A DNA stretch of 64,000 nucleotides from Hydra vulgaris (lineage: Eukaryota > Cnidaria > Hydrozoa > Anthoathecata > Hydridae). Both the position numbers and the translations under genes were made by a program. Positions 41,190 to 52,142 of this stretch are shown here, in pieces. Numbering within the stretch: position 1 is the stretch's first letter; every line of letters starts with the position of its first letter. The notes under the pieces are model-generated. The model did no database searches. It was not told where the DNA came from and saw only the letters and a list, made by a program, of their open reading frames with translations. Where the stretch lies: assembly GCF_038396675.1 (NCBI RefSeq), contig NC_088930.1:31467501-31531500 (forward strand). Direction: 5' to 3'.

Positions 41190-41538
41190 ATAAAAAGAAG
41201 GAAATGGAGTGAAAGCGAGAAAGCAGCATATATTTTAAAAGAAATTAAAAGAAGAAAACGTTATGGAATTTACGACTCTTCAGACGAATCTTCAGAACGA
41301 GAATCTTCAGAATCAGAACGAGATTCTTCTGAATCAGAATGAAATTCAGACAATTGAATGGGACAGCGATGAATTTTTCAAACTATTACAAAGCGATTAC
41401 GAACAATGTAACGACATGAAAAAGAAAAAAACAACAAAACGACAAGACATGCGAAAAAAATTAGCTGTACGCGGTAAAATTTTTATTCCAAAAATGACAA
41501 GTCGAAAAGATATTGATGAAAACGAAATGAAAATATAG
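41190..41538 (+). pseudogene. Ser/Glu/Arg-rich protein, frameshifted
   Basis: One frame gives WSESEKAAYILKEIKRRKR followed by an acidic Ser repeat (DSSDESSERESSESE) to TGA at 41339-41341. Another frame (ATG 41263 to TAG 41538) carries IEWDSDEFFKLLQSDYEQC and a basic tail. The parts look like one gene split by an indel near 41330, its 5' end overlapped by the inverted repeat. Function unknown. Confidence 0.5.
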
Positions 41539-41574
41539 ATAAAAGAAATTTTAACTCGATTTAACGCCGTAAAA

Positions 41575-41991
41575 ATGCTCAAGTGTGAGTTATTATCTGA
41601 CAATGAAAGGTTACAAATCAAAAACGCTTTTCAAGATAACATCTGTCTTGAAATTAAACTTTTTGTAAAAGAGTCGTTATATCCGTACCCAAAATTTAAC
41701 GAAAACGGGAAATTGGATGTGAAAAAAGAAAAAATGAAGGAAAGAAATCAAGCGATATCTGATTTTGTTTCTGATAATTATAAAGTATTAAAAGATTATT
41801 TCAACTCTACTCGTTTCAAACGTTTTCACGTAATAATAAATTATTACTCTAATAAATTAATATCATTTGATACCATACAACCTACAAAAACTGTTATCGA
41901 TTTGTTAAGACAACAATTTGATTCGGATTACAATAAAGAACTTTATTATACTAAAGATAATTTATATTTTTTACATTATGAGCAGATATAA
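41575..41991 (+). CDS. Hypothetical protein (138 aa)
   Basis: An intact frame with ATG at 41575. Mixed composition (VKESLYPYPKFNENGKLD, RFHVIINYYSNKLISFD). No family recognised. Its 3' end overlaps the start of the next gene by 14 nt in another frame, typical of the compact structural block. Confidence 0.62.
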   Translation: MLKCELLSDNERLQIKNAFQDNICLEIKLFVKESLYPYPKFNENGKLDVKKEKMKERNQAISDFVSDNYKVLKDYFNSTRFKRFHVIINYYSNKLISFDTIQPTKTVIDLLRQQFDSDYNKELYYTKDNLYFLHYEQI

Positions 41992-42229
41992 ACCTTATGA
42001 TTTTTCGTCTCCTTTACTTACTCTCCGTAAAATTTTATCTCAAAACGCTTTTCATACCGACATTTATAAAAAAAATAGAGCTTTAGAAGAACATCTAGAA
42101 AATAACACATCGGATAACGCAACAAGTGAACCGCAAGACGAAAATGATCCAAATATTTCTTCGACATTGAATTTTTACGATTTGCCTCAATCTTATAAAT
42201 TATGCCGACAATATAGATTTAGAAATTAG
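41978..42229 (+). CDS. Hypothetical protein (83 aa)
   Basis: ATG at 41978 lies within the end of the preceding gene. Begins MSRYKPYDFSSPLLTL, then an acidic Asn/Asp-rich part. Small polar protein, perhaps a capsid cement or core component; unproven. Confidence 0.55.
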   Translation: MSRYKPYDFSSPLLTLRKILSQNAFHTDIYKKNRALEEHLENNTSDNATSEPQDENDPNISSTLNFYDLPQSYKLCRQYRFRN

Positions 42230-42260
42230 GCTCCATGGCGAAATTCAATTTCAGTAAAAT

Positions 42261-43952
42261 ATGAATAAAATTTTACCTGTGGAAAATTTACTTAATGGCG
42301 ACGTAGCGAGCGGAATACTAGCAGATCAAGAAAAATGGAAACTCTATATAAACGTTGGACAAGATCCTTATGCTTTTAGTCAAATTTTATCCGAAAATAG
42401 ACAAAACGAATTTAATTCGCAAGTCGATCAAAAAAATATAAGCGAGACTTTGCGGTTGATGAGAAATTCGCAAAAATTTTCCATTTTTTCCGATAACAAC
42501 AACCCGATCGAGTCATAACAAAAACACTCTTTGGTTCAAAACAGTTTAAACCTACTTCCTCACTCTGCTCTTACCAAAAATATTGAACAAATTTGCTCAA
42601 AAATTTACGTCTTGACACCGTTGGATAAATTTTTATTTGCAAACGAAGTACCGAAAAAGTCTGAAGTTGTTACATTATTAGCAAACAATCAAGATTTGAA
42701 ACAGCAAGAACTCCAAAAGTATAATATCATTGATCACTTGATAGATATGTGTCAAAATCAAATAAATTATCAATACGGATCTCATCAAATAACTTTAAAA
42801 GTGTACAAACCTAGAACAGAGAAAGCTACTTTGAATAATTTAAAAATTCACATTACATATTTATCGAAAGTTGTAGACGAAGACGAATCGTTGGCAAACA
42901 TTATACAAAATATAACAAATACCACTTTTGAAATAATAGACGATCCTAAACAATATTCGTTTTATTCAAACGAATTTTTAAACTTGTTAACATCTCCAAA
43001 TACTATTGGAAAATTGAGATTTGTTGCTGACTATTATCAAATTAAACATCTTACCTTTGCTAAACTGAGGAATTTTATTCAAAAATACAACTTGCCATTT
43101 CGAAACGAAAAAAAATTAACTTTGGAAGTTTCATACAAAGCTTCGTTAGAAAGTGAACCTTATACTGTACTAACGTCGGCTTTTTTAGAATCTGATTCGA
43201 TAAACACTCAAAGTTATTCAGCCGAAAAAGCATTTAATATATTGTCAAAATCAAAATCTTTGGTCAACTCGTGGCTTGTAAAGTACGCTGAAATGTTTAG
43301 AGGCGACGAATATGATATTTTAAAAGAATATATTCGTAAAAATCATTATTTGTTACAAAATCAAAATATATACGAACTTTTGATATCCAACTATAATGAA
43401 AACGCTGTTAGTAACACGCCCATTGGAGAAAATATGTTATATTTAACATTTAAAACTTTCTTTTCCGACGTTCCTTCTTTACCGTTTCGAGAAACTGACG
43501 AAGTTGTACTGCTTAAAGAAAATGTATTTCAACACGTGCAAGATTATGAAATGTTTTTGAACGAAATGATCAAAAATTCAAATCAATTTTATGATGTCGA
43601 ACCCAACATGAAACAAAAATCATTATTAGAAATGATGATAATAATGGGTACATTGAACAATTCTAATCTTGCACGTTTAAAACCCTTATTAATCGCTTAT
43701 AAAAATTGCTTTGATATATCACTTTACGATGATAGTGTTGAAATATTTATATCCATGTTAAAACAAGACACGGCGTTGCCAAAAAATTTAAACTTGTACA
43801 TTTATCCCAAGTCTGTTCTTCCGCAAACGTTTCCATCAGAATCGCTTTTATTTTCAGAATTAAAAAAAGAACCCTTTGAAGAACTGGCAGCTCAATTCGC
43901 TTACACACCAAAATCAACTTCTAGCAAAAAAACACAAAGCAACACAAATTAA
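42261..43952 (+). pseudogene. Large candidate virion protein (about 560 codons) with one nonsense codon
   Basis: ATG at 42261 reads 85 codons to TAA (42516-42518), then the same frame is open to 43952. Helical and Asn/Leu-rich with a Ser/Thr/Lys tail (KSTSSKKTQSNTN). Position between packaging ATPase and integrase and its size suggest a structural protein, possibly a vertex or IIIa-like component. No diagnostic motif is visible. Confidence 0.6.
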
Positions 43953-44003
43953 AAAAGTTAAATCGGAACCAAAATACAAGTTGAGAGATAAAAAACTGAA
44001 AAA

Positions 44004-45302
44004 ATGAACGAAAATTTGCGAAACAAAATTGACCATTTAGTAACAAAACAAATTACAAACTTGTCAAGTCGTTTATTTGGATTAACAAATACAAGTCAAG
44101 TTAAAAAGGTTTTGACGCAAATCGACTCTATAGAAAAAAACGGCACAGATTTGAAATTATATGAAGAACTGAATCAATTACTCGCCAATTCTATTTTTGC
44201 AAAATGGGAAGGCATGATTACCGCATGGTCCCATCAAACATTATTATTTAAAAAAACAGCAAACGCGTTTTTAAAAATACAAGCTCCAAGAAAACCACAT
44301 GTTTATGAAACTCACCGTTATTCGTACGAAAATGCGCACGAATATTTTCAAGCTGATTTGGCCGACATGAACAGTTTTAATTTAAATTTTAGTCCCCATC
44401 GACTTGAATTTTGTTTGGTTGTTGTAGACGGAGTATCTCGAAAAGTTTATTTAAGAGCGACCAAAAATAAAAGCGCTGAAAAAGTGTTGAACAGTTTTAA
44501 AGTTATATTTAAAGATATTGACAGACCCGACAATAAAAATTTTATATATTTGCAAACTGACCAAGGAACATAGTTTTTTAACAACAAAATGAACGATTGG
44601 TGCGAAAAAGAAAATATACATCAGTTCCATTCTAAAAATTATGGCAAAGCTTATTTGGCCGAAGCAGCTATCGGAAGATTAAAATTGCTGTATCAAAAAT
44701 TGGCAAAATTAGGCCAACTAAAAAAACACAATTGGAGTAAATTTCTTGAACAAATAGAACAAAAATTAAACAGACAAGAAAAAGTAACCACGGGTATTAG
44801 CCCTGAGGAATTGGATGTTAATGACGCAAACGGTAAAGCGTTACGCATGATAGATCAATACGCTTTCGACAAAAGACGACAATACGCATTTAAATCGAAC
44901 ATGTTAAACAGAGTTGAAAAAGAATACAAAAACCAAAAATTAAAAATTTTAAAGCCGTTGACGGTCGGAACAGAATGTTATTTAAGAAAATATAAAAAAG
45001 ATCCACAAGACACGTTTAGCAAATCTTCAACTCGCGATTGGAGTTATTGGGACTCTAAAAAAGTTATCATTTTAAAAGTATCCAAACGCGCCAACCCGTC
45101 AGTAGACGATTACTTACCGGTTTATATATATAAAGTAGGACGAGTAAACGATTTAAATACGACTTGTAAAGTAAAAAGAGAAGATTTGTTTCCGATTGAC
45201 GAAAACGATAAAGGCATTTATTATAAAAACTTTGACGAATATATAAACACATTTTACAAACTGTTGAAAAAATCTTTACATAAAAAACTCAAAATAAAAT
45301 GA
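44004..45302 (+). pseudogene. INT: Retroviral-type (rve) integrase with one nonsense codon
   Basis: The catalytic core shows FQADLADM (first Asp), LQTDQGT (second Asp), and KAYLAEAAIGRLK (Glu). TAG at 44571-44573 sits immediately after TDQGT, where the family usually has Glu-Phe. The frame then stays open to 45302 with a C-terminal SH3-like part (PVYIYKVGRV, KVKREDLFPI). The enzyme would join the element's ends to host DNA with a 6-bp stagger, matching the GATATT duplication. Its stop overlaps the next start (ATGA). Confidence 0.9.
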
Positions 45303-48300
45303 AAAACTTGACTTTTGATGATGTTTTGGATTTGAATAAATATAATTGTAGTACTTTTTATTTTAACGAAATTAAAAATAAAAACGAACAAAGTACGCAT
45401 TATAATGTTTTGAATGATTTTACTCTACCTTTATCAGCTAACGATTTAGATGAACCTAATTTTAAAAATAACACAGTTGTTCATTTAATGTCAATGGACG
45501 TTCCTACAAATCTAACTCGTATAGACGAAAATTTGTCGATATCAGAAAATAATTTTGGTTCAAGTATGGAATCCAATTCGACTATTAAACAATGGTTAAT
45601 AGACCTACAAAATGATATGATTTCAAATCCTACTCGAAAAATTCCTTTTTATCTTTTAACAAAAAAGATTGTCTTGTATGTCAATCATTCGACTTTGCCT
45701 GGCGATACTTTCCCTTGTTACGACATATTAGATGTAGAAAATATGACCTATAAACATCTTAAAGAACTTAATTCCGTGATAACTGACATTAAACTCTATG
45801 GTTCGTTAACAGTAAGTCCTTATCAAGCTGATTTTTTCATATGACGACTTGAACTTTTCAATACGTCTTTAAACAGAAGGCTTACGTTATCGGACTTTTT
45901 TTCAAATTATCACAACAAAAATGAAAAACTTGCAATTTCAAAATATTTAAATTTAAAATATTTGTTTGATTCTAACACGCATCTGCGTTATGTAAATAAT
46001 AGCGAAAACACAATTATTTCAAAATTTAGTTTGGATAAAGACAATGTTAAGTTGTTATTACAAAGTTACTCTTTAATCAACGTTCCCAACTATAATTTTT
46101 TATGGTATTTTAAAAAGAAAATAAATGAAAATAATCCTTCCGGACTGTATCCTATCCGTTCGACCGTCGATCCATCCAAATCCTGGGACTGCGGATTAAC
46201 TTATTTTGGTTTTTTTTCAAACAGAACAACAAATGCTCAATTTGCAATAGAAGACTTTACAAATTTGTTACAATACGATTACAATGTCACTAAATCAAGA
46301 TATGACAATTTGTATAATTTTTCTTTACCAACGCAAAATAGCAAAAACTTTTTAATCTATGTTAAACATCCCAATGTGACTGCAGGAGATATAAACAAAC
46401 TTTCACCTGAAAAAGATGTCATTTTAGACATAAACAGAAAAAACTTTTGTTCGCCCTTTTATACATATTATGATTACGCCTAAATATGGGGGAGCTGTTA
46501 CTAAAAATGCGTTAAATGTAATGGTACCCGACACGAGTGATTCGAATATTTTAAGTGTAGACTTGGATGTTTATGTTAATAATTTATTAAGCAGTTCAGA
46601 AAGCGTTAAATCGTCCAAAATGAAATACATTGTTCTTTGGCAAATTGCATTTTTTTAATTGAAAATAATAAAAAATACAAACACTATAAAAACTCTTGGC
46701 AACGTATTCAATATCGAAACAGAACTCACTTCTGTACCTATTTCTATTAACGCGTTGTGGAAAATTTGGAACAATATGTAATCACGATACAAATGAAAAA
46801 CAGTCTGTAATAGATTTTGCAGTTTTCCTTAAAGCAGCTTTTATATCTATATCGACAAAGAATCTTTACATAAGCTCCTCAGCGACAGGATTTGAACCTA
46901 CAGAGCTATTAGCAAGTTTTTATCAAATTTTTTTTCCCAAAACAAACGAGCGAAAATATTATCGATTTAGCTTGCAAGATATACGGCTTTCTTCTTTACC
47001 AATACCTTTTTTTAATGTTGAACAAATTATATGGCCTGAACGGGAACTAAAAATGATGGATATTTTTACAGCTGCTCTAAATTATAGTTTACCTAATAAT
47101 TTACTCAATTTAAATTTAAACAATATTGCATTCAAAGATTTTGTTTACGAAGGAACAGATCCTAAAAGCAATCAAATTTTATTACGAGGTTATGATTTTT
47201 TAAAAAATCGCTCTTGAATTCCTGCTGACAAATTTAACAACTTTTATTCCTTTTGGTGTCAACCTTCATTTGAAAGACGGTTATTATCGCCAAAAAAAAT
47301 AAGTTTGTCACTCTTAAATGCCCACGCTGAAAGAACAGTTGAATTGAAATCGAATTCGTATTCACCTTACCATATTTTAAATCAAAATAATTTACCATTG
47401 CGAACACCCGATCTGTCTGCCACACCGTTTCAAGTTTTACCATCAAACTTACCTTTAGATGTGTATAATATTGTCACAGCTGATTTATCTTTAATTGCAA
47501 AATATAACGCAGAAACTTTTATCGAAGTTTTACTCTATTGCGAACAAACAAACCCATTTACTCTCCTTCGATCAAAGTACCACTTTTAACTACGGCCTCT
47601 TTTGAAAGAACTACTATACCCAGTTACAAAACATGGTTAAACGGATCAAAAGTCATATTAAACGTTAAAAACGCAAAAGAATTGACGTTTTGTAGCTCAT
47701 CGCTCAACGGTCAGTTTATTTATCAAAAAAATTCGAGTAACGCAATCATATCGTCTTGGGCAAACAGTTTACCGTTGAAAAATATCATTTTAAAAATGTA
47801 TCAACCGCTTGCAAACAACGCGATTCCTTACACACTCTTATTACAAAGAGATCAATATAGCTTAACCAACGAGATTAACTTGTTTACAATGCCGGTCGAT
47901 CAAAGTATGGTCGACTCTATGAATCAAGATTTTAAAATTCCAAAAAGAAAATTCTCTTTTTTAAGGTGTGCATTAACACAAATAAGCAACTTTAATAACA
48001 CTGTTTTAAACTTTCCGAATAGTGCAGATAATTATATTTTTATCAAATGTGATCATGCAACCAACTGCGGCATGTATTTAAACAGAAAATTTGATTCAAA
48101 TATTGTCTCTTTTTTAATTTTGCAGACTATAACAACTCTACACAAGTAACAGTTAATATCGATTTTACAAAAAATCGCAAAACCGAAATTCAAGGACAAA
48201 TAACGACATTTGACATTGTCGATATCGGCGATTGGAAACAAACAAAGTGGTCTTTTTTAAATTCAAATAAAGAACCGCTTACCTTTTCCAATATAAGTAG

Positions 48301-48353
48301 CACAGTTTATTTCAATCCGACTTTAAAAATACAAATGGTACCAATTTACAACT
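45299..48353 (+). pseudogene. Very large candidate capsid/minor capsid protein (about 1000 codons), heavily damaged
   Basis: Successive frames form one long gene: stops TGA at 45842 and 47215, frame changes near 46475, 46700-46780, 47550 and 48115. Beta-rich segments (KIVLYVNHSTLPGDTFPCYD, IYVKHPNVTAGDINKL, TVYFNPTLKIQMVPIYN) fit a virion surface or jelly-roll protein. Lying between integrase and the 49060 gene, it could be a hexon-like or minor capsid protein. ATG overlaps the integrase stop (ATGA). I recognise no definitive family signature. Confidence 0.55.
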
Positions 48354-48371
48354 AAAATTTAATCAAACATC

Positions 48372-48914
48372 ATGCCGTTTAAAACTCTTGGAACACGTTA
48401 TAACAAAAATTTGATCGACTGCGATATTGAACTGTCGGTTAATCCAAACGATAAAATAAATCAATTGAAAAATCATATCGCGCGTTTGCAAAATCAACTC
48501 TTACAATATCCAACAAAAACCGACGTTGAAAATGTAAAATTGGAACTTAATGAAAAATGCAAAATATTAAATAAACAAAATAATTCAGAATCGAACGATC
48601 AAATAAAGCAATCCAATCACTCAATACCTTCTGAACAAAAAAAAAACAAAAAAATTTATCGGAAAAGAAAAATTGAAGAAGTTTCTGAAAATAGCAGTTC
48701 GTCTGATAGCGACACTGAACACAATAGCAAAAAAAATAAAACAAACACTTTATATAAAACTGGTTTCCCCAGTCACGTTTGTTCTAAATGTTATCAAGAA
48801 GTTACCGCAGTAGACAAAATATACTGTTTGTGTAAAAATTGTATAATCCAACAACGAGCTATACTATCCAGTCCACTTTTGCAAAACAACAACGAGAAAA
48901 AAAAAAGAAATTGA
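48372..48914 (+). CDS. Coiled-coil zinc-binding protein (180 aa)
   Basis: N-terminal helix (NHIARLQNQLLQY), Lys/Ser-rich linker with a likely nuclear signal (KKNKKIYRKRKIEEV), acidic Ser run, and a C-terminal zinc module (CSKCYQEV...CLCKNC). A downstream frame shifted by one base continues GYTRALKDVKNKKLPFKK to 49017, so an indel in the A-run near 48897 may have truncated it. Possibly a virion core or regulatory protein. Confidence 0.58.
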   Translation: MPFKTLGTRYNKNLIDCDIELSVNPNDKINQLKNHIARLQNQLLQYPTKTDVENVKLELNEKCKILNKQNNSESNDQIKQSNHSIPSEQKKNKKIYRKRKIEEVSENSSSSDSDTEHNSKKNKTNTLYKTGFPSHVCSKCYQEVTAVDKIYCLCKNCIIQQRAILSSPLLQNNNEKKKRN

Positions 48915-49059
48915 ACAAAAAGAGTTTAATTGAGCTCGGTTATACTCGCGCTTTGAAGGATGTTAAAAATAAAAAACTGCCATTTAAAAAAGACGCAACA
49001 GATTCCGACGAAGAATAAATATATTAAAAATATCCTTCTTTCATTTTTCAAAAAAAAAA

Positions 49060-50868
49060 ATGTCTTCAACAGCAAAATACCAAAGAGGAGGCGACGGAAA
49101 TCAATATACTCCCATTGTGGACGGACAAATTACTCTTGAAGACGTTTTAGCAAAAGCTGAAAATGAAAATAAATTGCTTTAAGAAGCTACCAATGGCAAT
49201 ATAAGCGCCGAATTTAAACAGCAACTCAGTCAAAAATATCCCGGTTTTAAAAGACGAGAAGCTCAAGACGAAGTAATCTCTGTCGGATATCAAAAGTTTT
49301 TTTTTGATATGTCTTCTGATTTCAGTACTTTAATAACATTTATTTTAAAACTTAACGAATGGACTATTCCGCAAGACTACTGGTTGGAATTTGATTGTTT
49401 TTTATATAAAAATTTGAGCACACTGACTAAATTTGAAACAACCAACGAAGAAAAAGCTTTACTCGACAAAATTTGTATAACGCAAAATTTTATATCCTAC
49501 TTGATTAAAACAATGAGATTGTATCCCAATTTGCAAATGAACAATTCTGTACCTGCTAATAATGTCAATTATAACCGTTCGTTTGACAGATTTAAAGCAA
49601 TGTTGGTAAAAAAAACTATTTGAAAAATTTCAGAGATAACATTATTAACAGAAATATGGGTATTTCAGAAAATATGGAGGGTTTTGCAGCTTGGGCCGAA
49701 ACAAAAACATTATGTCAAGCTGCTGACGCAGCCGCCATTATTAGAGCCAATAATGGAGCAGCCGCAGGTTACCAAACCGAGCTAAAAGCTTATAATGCTT
49801 TAATGACAAGTGATAAAGGTTACAGATTTAGAGTCCCTCTTCAACTTTTGGACCTTTTTTTCAAATTAAAGAATATTTTGGAAAAGCTAAAGAATTTAAG
49901 CTTGAATTTTTTATTGAAAACGACATGAATCAATTGTTAGAACTAGTAAGACCCTATACAGATGCCGACGCCACCGCATTAGCAGGAGTTTGAGTCGCAA
50001 TAAGAAATCCAGTTATTTGGGTCAATACTTATCGAATTAAACCAAGCATTCCCTTGGAAAAGGTTTTATATTTAAATAGCAAACCCGACACGCCTTACAC
50101 GGTTGTCAGAATGCCACATTTTGAACAAGTTATTACAAACGTAGAAGGAACGACTGAAATTACAATTAACTCGGGCAACATAAAAACTTCTGACTTGGTA
50201 CCTCACACTATCATTGTTTCATTAATGTCAAAAAAAGAAAATAATCATTTAAGTAAAGCGTGCCTTACACCTGTAGAAATTGATTTGGGCAACAAATTAG
50301 AAGATCAACAATTTTGTTATAGAAGCTATGTTGCTTGGTGCAAAGGAAATTCAGCTTCTACTTTAAATCTCAATAATTTTGCAGATTTTTACACGAAAGA
50401 CGACGACACGTTTATTAAATTACCAAGCGACTATTATAGTAGAACTGCAAATTTGACACTGTTGAAATTGATTTGGGCAACAAATTAGAAGATCAACAAT
50501 TTTGTTATAGAAGCTATGTTGCTTGGTGCAAAGGAAATTCAGCTTCTACTTTAAATCTCAATAATTTTGCAGATTTTTACACGAAAGACGACGACACGTT
50601 TATTAAATTACCAAGCGACTATTATAGTAGAACTGCAAATTTAACAGAGCCTTTAGTCATTGACTGCACAAGCGATTATGGATATGCAAACGACAAACCT
50701 CCAGCAACAATCGCAGGAAACAACGCGTTTCAGATTCATTTTCAATTTATAGACACATTTAAAGGAGTTCTTACTTTGTACCTGCAATACGAATCTGCCA
50801 TTGTTCAAACTGGAGTTCAGCAAAATGAAAATTATAGCTATGCGCCCGCTAAATTTAAATCGTCATAA
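49060..50868 (+). pseudogene. MCP: Candidate double jelly-roll major capsid protein, damaged
   Basis: One gene in pieces: ATG 49060, TAA at 49180, frame changes near 49620 and 49860, TGA at 49991, and a 188-bp internal duplication ending the frame at about 50470. Key segments: RFRVPLQLL, the shifted KEYFGKAKEFKLEFF, PVIWVNTYRIKPSIPLEK, FQIHFQFIDTFKGVLTLYLQ. The V-P-L-x-L-L region followed by a hydrophobic strand resembles Polinton MCPs. Size (about 550 codons) and position before pX-like peptides also fit. The protein at 45299 is the alternative MCP candidate. Confidence 0.58.
50276..50651. repeat. 188-bp direct tandem duplication in the capsid gene
   Basis: GAAATTGATTTGGGCAACAA at 50276 recurs at 50464, with near-identical following sequence up to GCAAATTT(G/A)ACA. 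The unit (188 bp) is not a multiple of three, so it breaks the reading frame. Very few differences between copies imply a recent event. Confidence 0.93.
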
Positions 50869-50980
50869 ATTTCAATTCAAACATTTTTACTTTAATTAAA
50901 ATGACCTTGTATTTAAATTATTCATGTATATATAATATTAATAAAAAAAACAATATTTGTATTTTTTTTACTTTATAAAA

Positions 50981-51142
50981 ATGACTTGTAGACGTTGTCG
51001 AACGAGAAAAGGAGGTCGAAGACATAAAAGAACAAGAGGGAAAGGATTTTTAACAAAAGTTAGAAACTCAGCTAAACGATTTTTAAAATCTGATATGGGA
51101 GGTTACGCTTTAGATTACCTACAAAAACGAAGAAATGGTTAG
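50981..51142 (+). CDS. Small very basic protein (53 aa)
   Basis: Starts MTCRRCRTRKGGRRHKRTRG and continues basic to the end (DYLQKRRNG). Nucleic-acid condensation in the virion is likely by analogy with adenovirus core proteins. The last codons overlap the start of the next basic gene by 8 nt. Confidence 0.65.
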   Translation: MTCRRCRTRKGGRRHKRTRGKGFLTKVRNSAKRFLKSDMGGYALDYLQKRRNG

Positions 51143-51284
51143 AAGAGGACGAGGAAGAGTTTATTTACCCCCACTAAAAGGCGCTGGTAGAAGACGTTTA
51201 AAAAGAAGAATGCGCGGTAAATTTCTTCCAATTTTAGCTGCTATGTTGGCGCCAACTTTATTATCGTCTATATTGCCTCGATAA
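51135..51284 (+). CDS. pX-like basic peptide precursor 1 (49 aa)
   Basis: Arg-rich head (VRRGRGRVYLPP), then RMRGKFLPILAAMLAPTLLS and a short basic end. The basic region plus Pro/Leu/Ala tail resembles adenovirus pX (mu). The M-R-G-K step before F-L-P is shared by its neighbours. Overlaps the previous gene. Confidence 0.65.
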   Translation: MVRRGRGRVYLPPLKGAGRRRLKRRMRGKFLPILAAMLAPTLLSSILPR

Positions 51285-51312
51285 TAAATTAACATTTGAT
51301 TTTTTTTTTACA

Positions 51313-51429
51313 ATGAGGAAAAGAAAACTTTACAAAAGACAGTTTAAAAAGAAAATACGCGGAGGTTCTCTCCCTCTGTTTATGCAAAAATTTGTTGTTC
51401 GAAAACTTGTACAAACTCTTGTCAATTAA
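51313..51429 (+). CDS. pX-like basic peptide precursor 2 (38 aa)
   Basis: MRKRKLYKRQFKKKIRGGSL followed by PLFMQKFVVRKL. I-R-G-G-S fits the adenain consensus (M/I/L)-x-G-G|x, so it may be cut by the protease at 24305. Shorter than its neighbours and possibly C-terminally truncated. Confidence 0.55.
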   Translation: MRKRKLYKRQFKKKIRGGSLPLFMQKFVVRKLVQTLVN

Positions 51430-51436
51430 TTATCTA

Positions 51437-51577
51437 ATGCGTAAAAAAATATCACGTAAAAGACGAATCAAACGAATCAAACAAAAAACAGTTTTGAAAA
51501 AAACATTACGAGGAGGATTTTTACTACCATTTTTTAATCCATGGAAAGCTTATAAAATTGCAGAAAAACGAGAATAA
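51437..51577 (+). CDS. pX-like basic peptide precursor 3 (46 aa)
   Basis: RKKISRKRRIKRIKQKTVLK then LRGGFLLPFFNP. L-R-G-G-F matches the adenain cleavage consensus. It starts 7 nt after the previous stop and ends one nt before the next ATG, so the four peptides are packed as a polycistron. Confidence 0.62.
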   Translation: MRKKISRKRRIKRIKQKTVLKKTLRGGFLLPFFNPWKAYKIAEKRE

Positions 51578-51578
51578 A

Positions 51579-51797
51579 ATGATAAAAAAACATTATAAAA
51601 GACGCTCGTTTCAAAAAAGACGCACTCACCGTTACAAAAAACAGTTACGAGGAAAATTTTTACCCATTTTGACCGCGTTAGGTGTACGACTTTTACCCAC
51701 ATTAGGAGCTTCGATATTACCCACAATTGGAAAAGCAGCTTTAGGCGGATTAGTATCTGGCGGAATTTCGTACAGAATTAATCGAATTGGAAAATAA
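51579..51797 (+). CDS. pX-like basic peptide precursor 4 (72 aa)
   Basis: Basic head (KHYKRRSFQKRRTHRYKKQ), then LRGKFLPILTALGVRLLPTL and a Gly/Ala-rich hydrophobic tail (GKAALGGLVSGGISYRI). The tail could be membrane-active, as adenovirus pVI and pX tails can be. The longest of the family and the last rightward gene before the terminal repeat. Confidence 0.65.
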   Translation: MIKKHYKRRSFQKRRTHRYKKQLRGKFLPILTALGVRLLPTLGASILPTIGKAALGGLVSGGISYRINRIGK

Positions 51798-51825
51798 AAA
51801 TGAACAAATGTTAAAAATAATATAT

Positions 51826-52032
51826 TTATTCGTTTACAACTGTCTCTTTTTTTCGTTCGTTTTGATATTCGTCGACCAAACAATAACAAACGTGAAAAGG
51901 AACAAAAAAAAACATTGCAATACCATTGAAAAATTTCATGAGTAAGCAAGGTATCACTTCCACTATGAATAAACCAGTCAGCCCCAAAGGCACGAATACT
52001 CAATTAAACGCGAGTTTTAATATTTTAAACAT
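51826..52032 (-). pseudogene. Small two-segment membrane protein with one TGA
   Basis: On the minus strand ATG at 52032 reads 10 codons to TGA (52002-52000). The same frame then gives VFVPLGLTGLFIVEVIP and a second hydrophobic run (FFNGIAMFFFVPFHVCYCLV) with a charged end before TAA at 51828-51826. Upstream in frame is a basic stretch without ATG. It is the only leftward gene in the right third. Family unknown. Confidence 0.45.
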
Positions 52033-52142
52033 TTTGGATCTTTTAAATTTATCACACAGAGATTTAAAAATACGCGCTATCGTGCGAAACACTATTCTGA
52101 TACTTTTCTTTTGAGAATCGAACCTTTTTTGACTATTTCTTT

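Noticed and set aside
52112..52128. GGTTCGATTCTC on the minus strand, resembling a tRNA B box
   Set aside because: No cloverleaf in the flanking AT-rich sequence; it falls in the upstream extension of a leftward reading frame.
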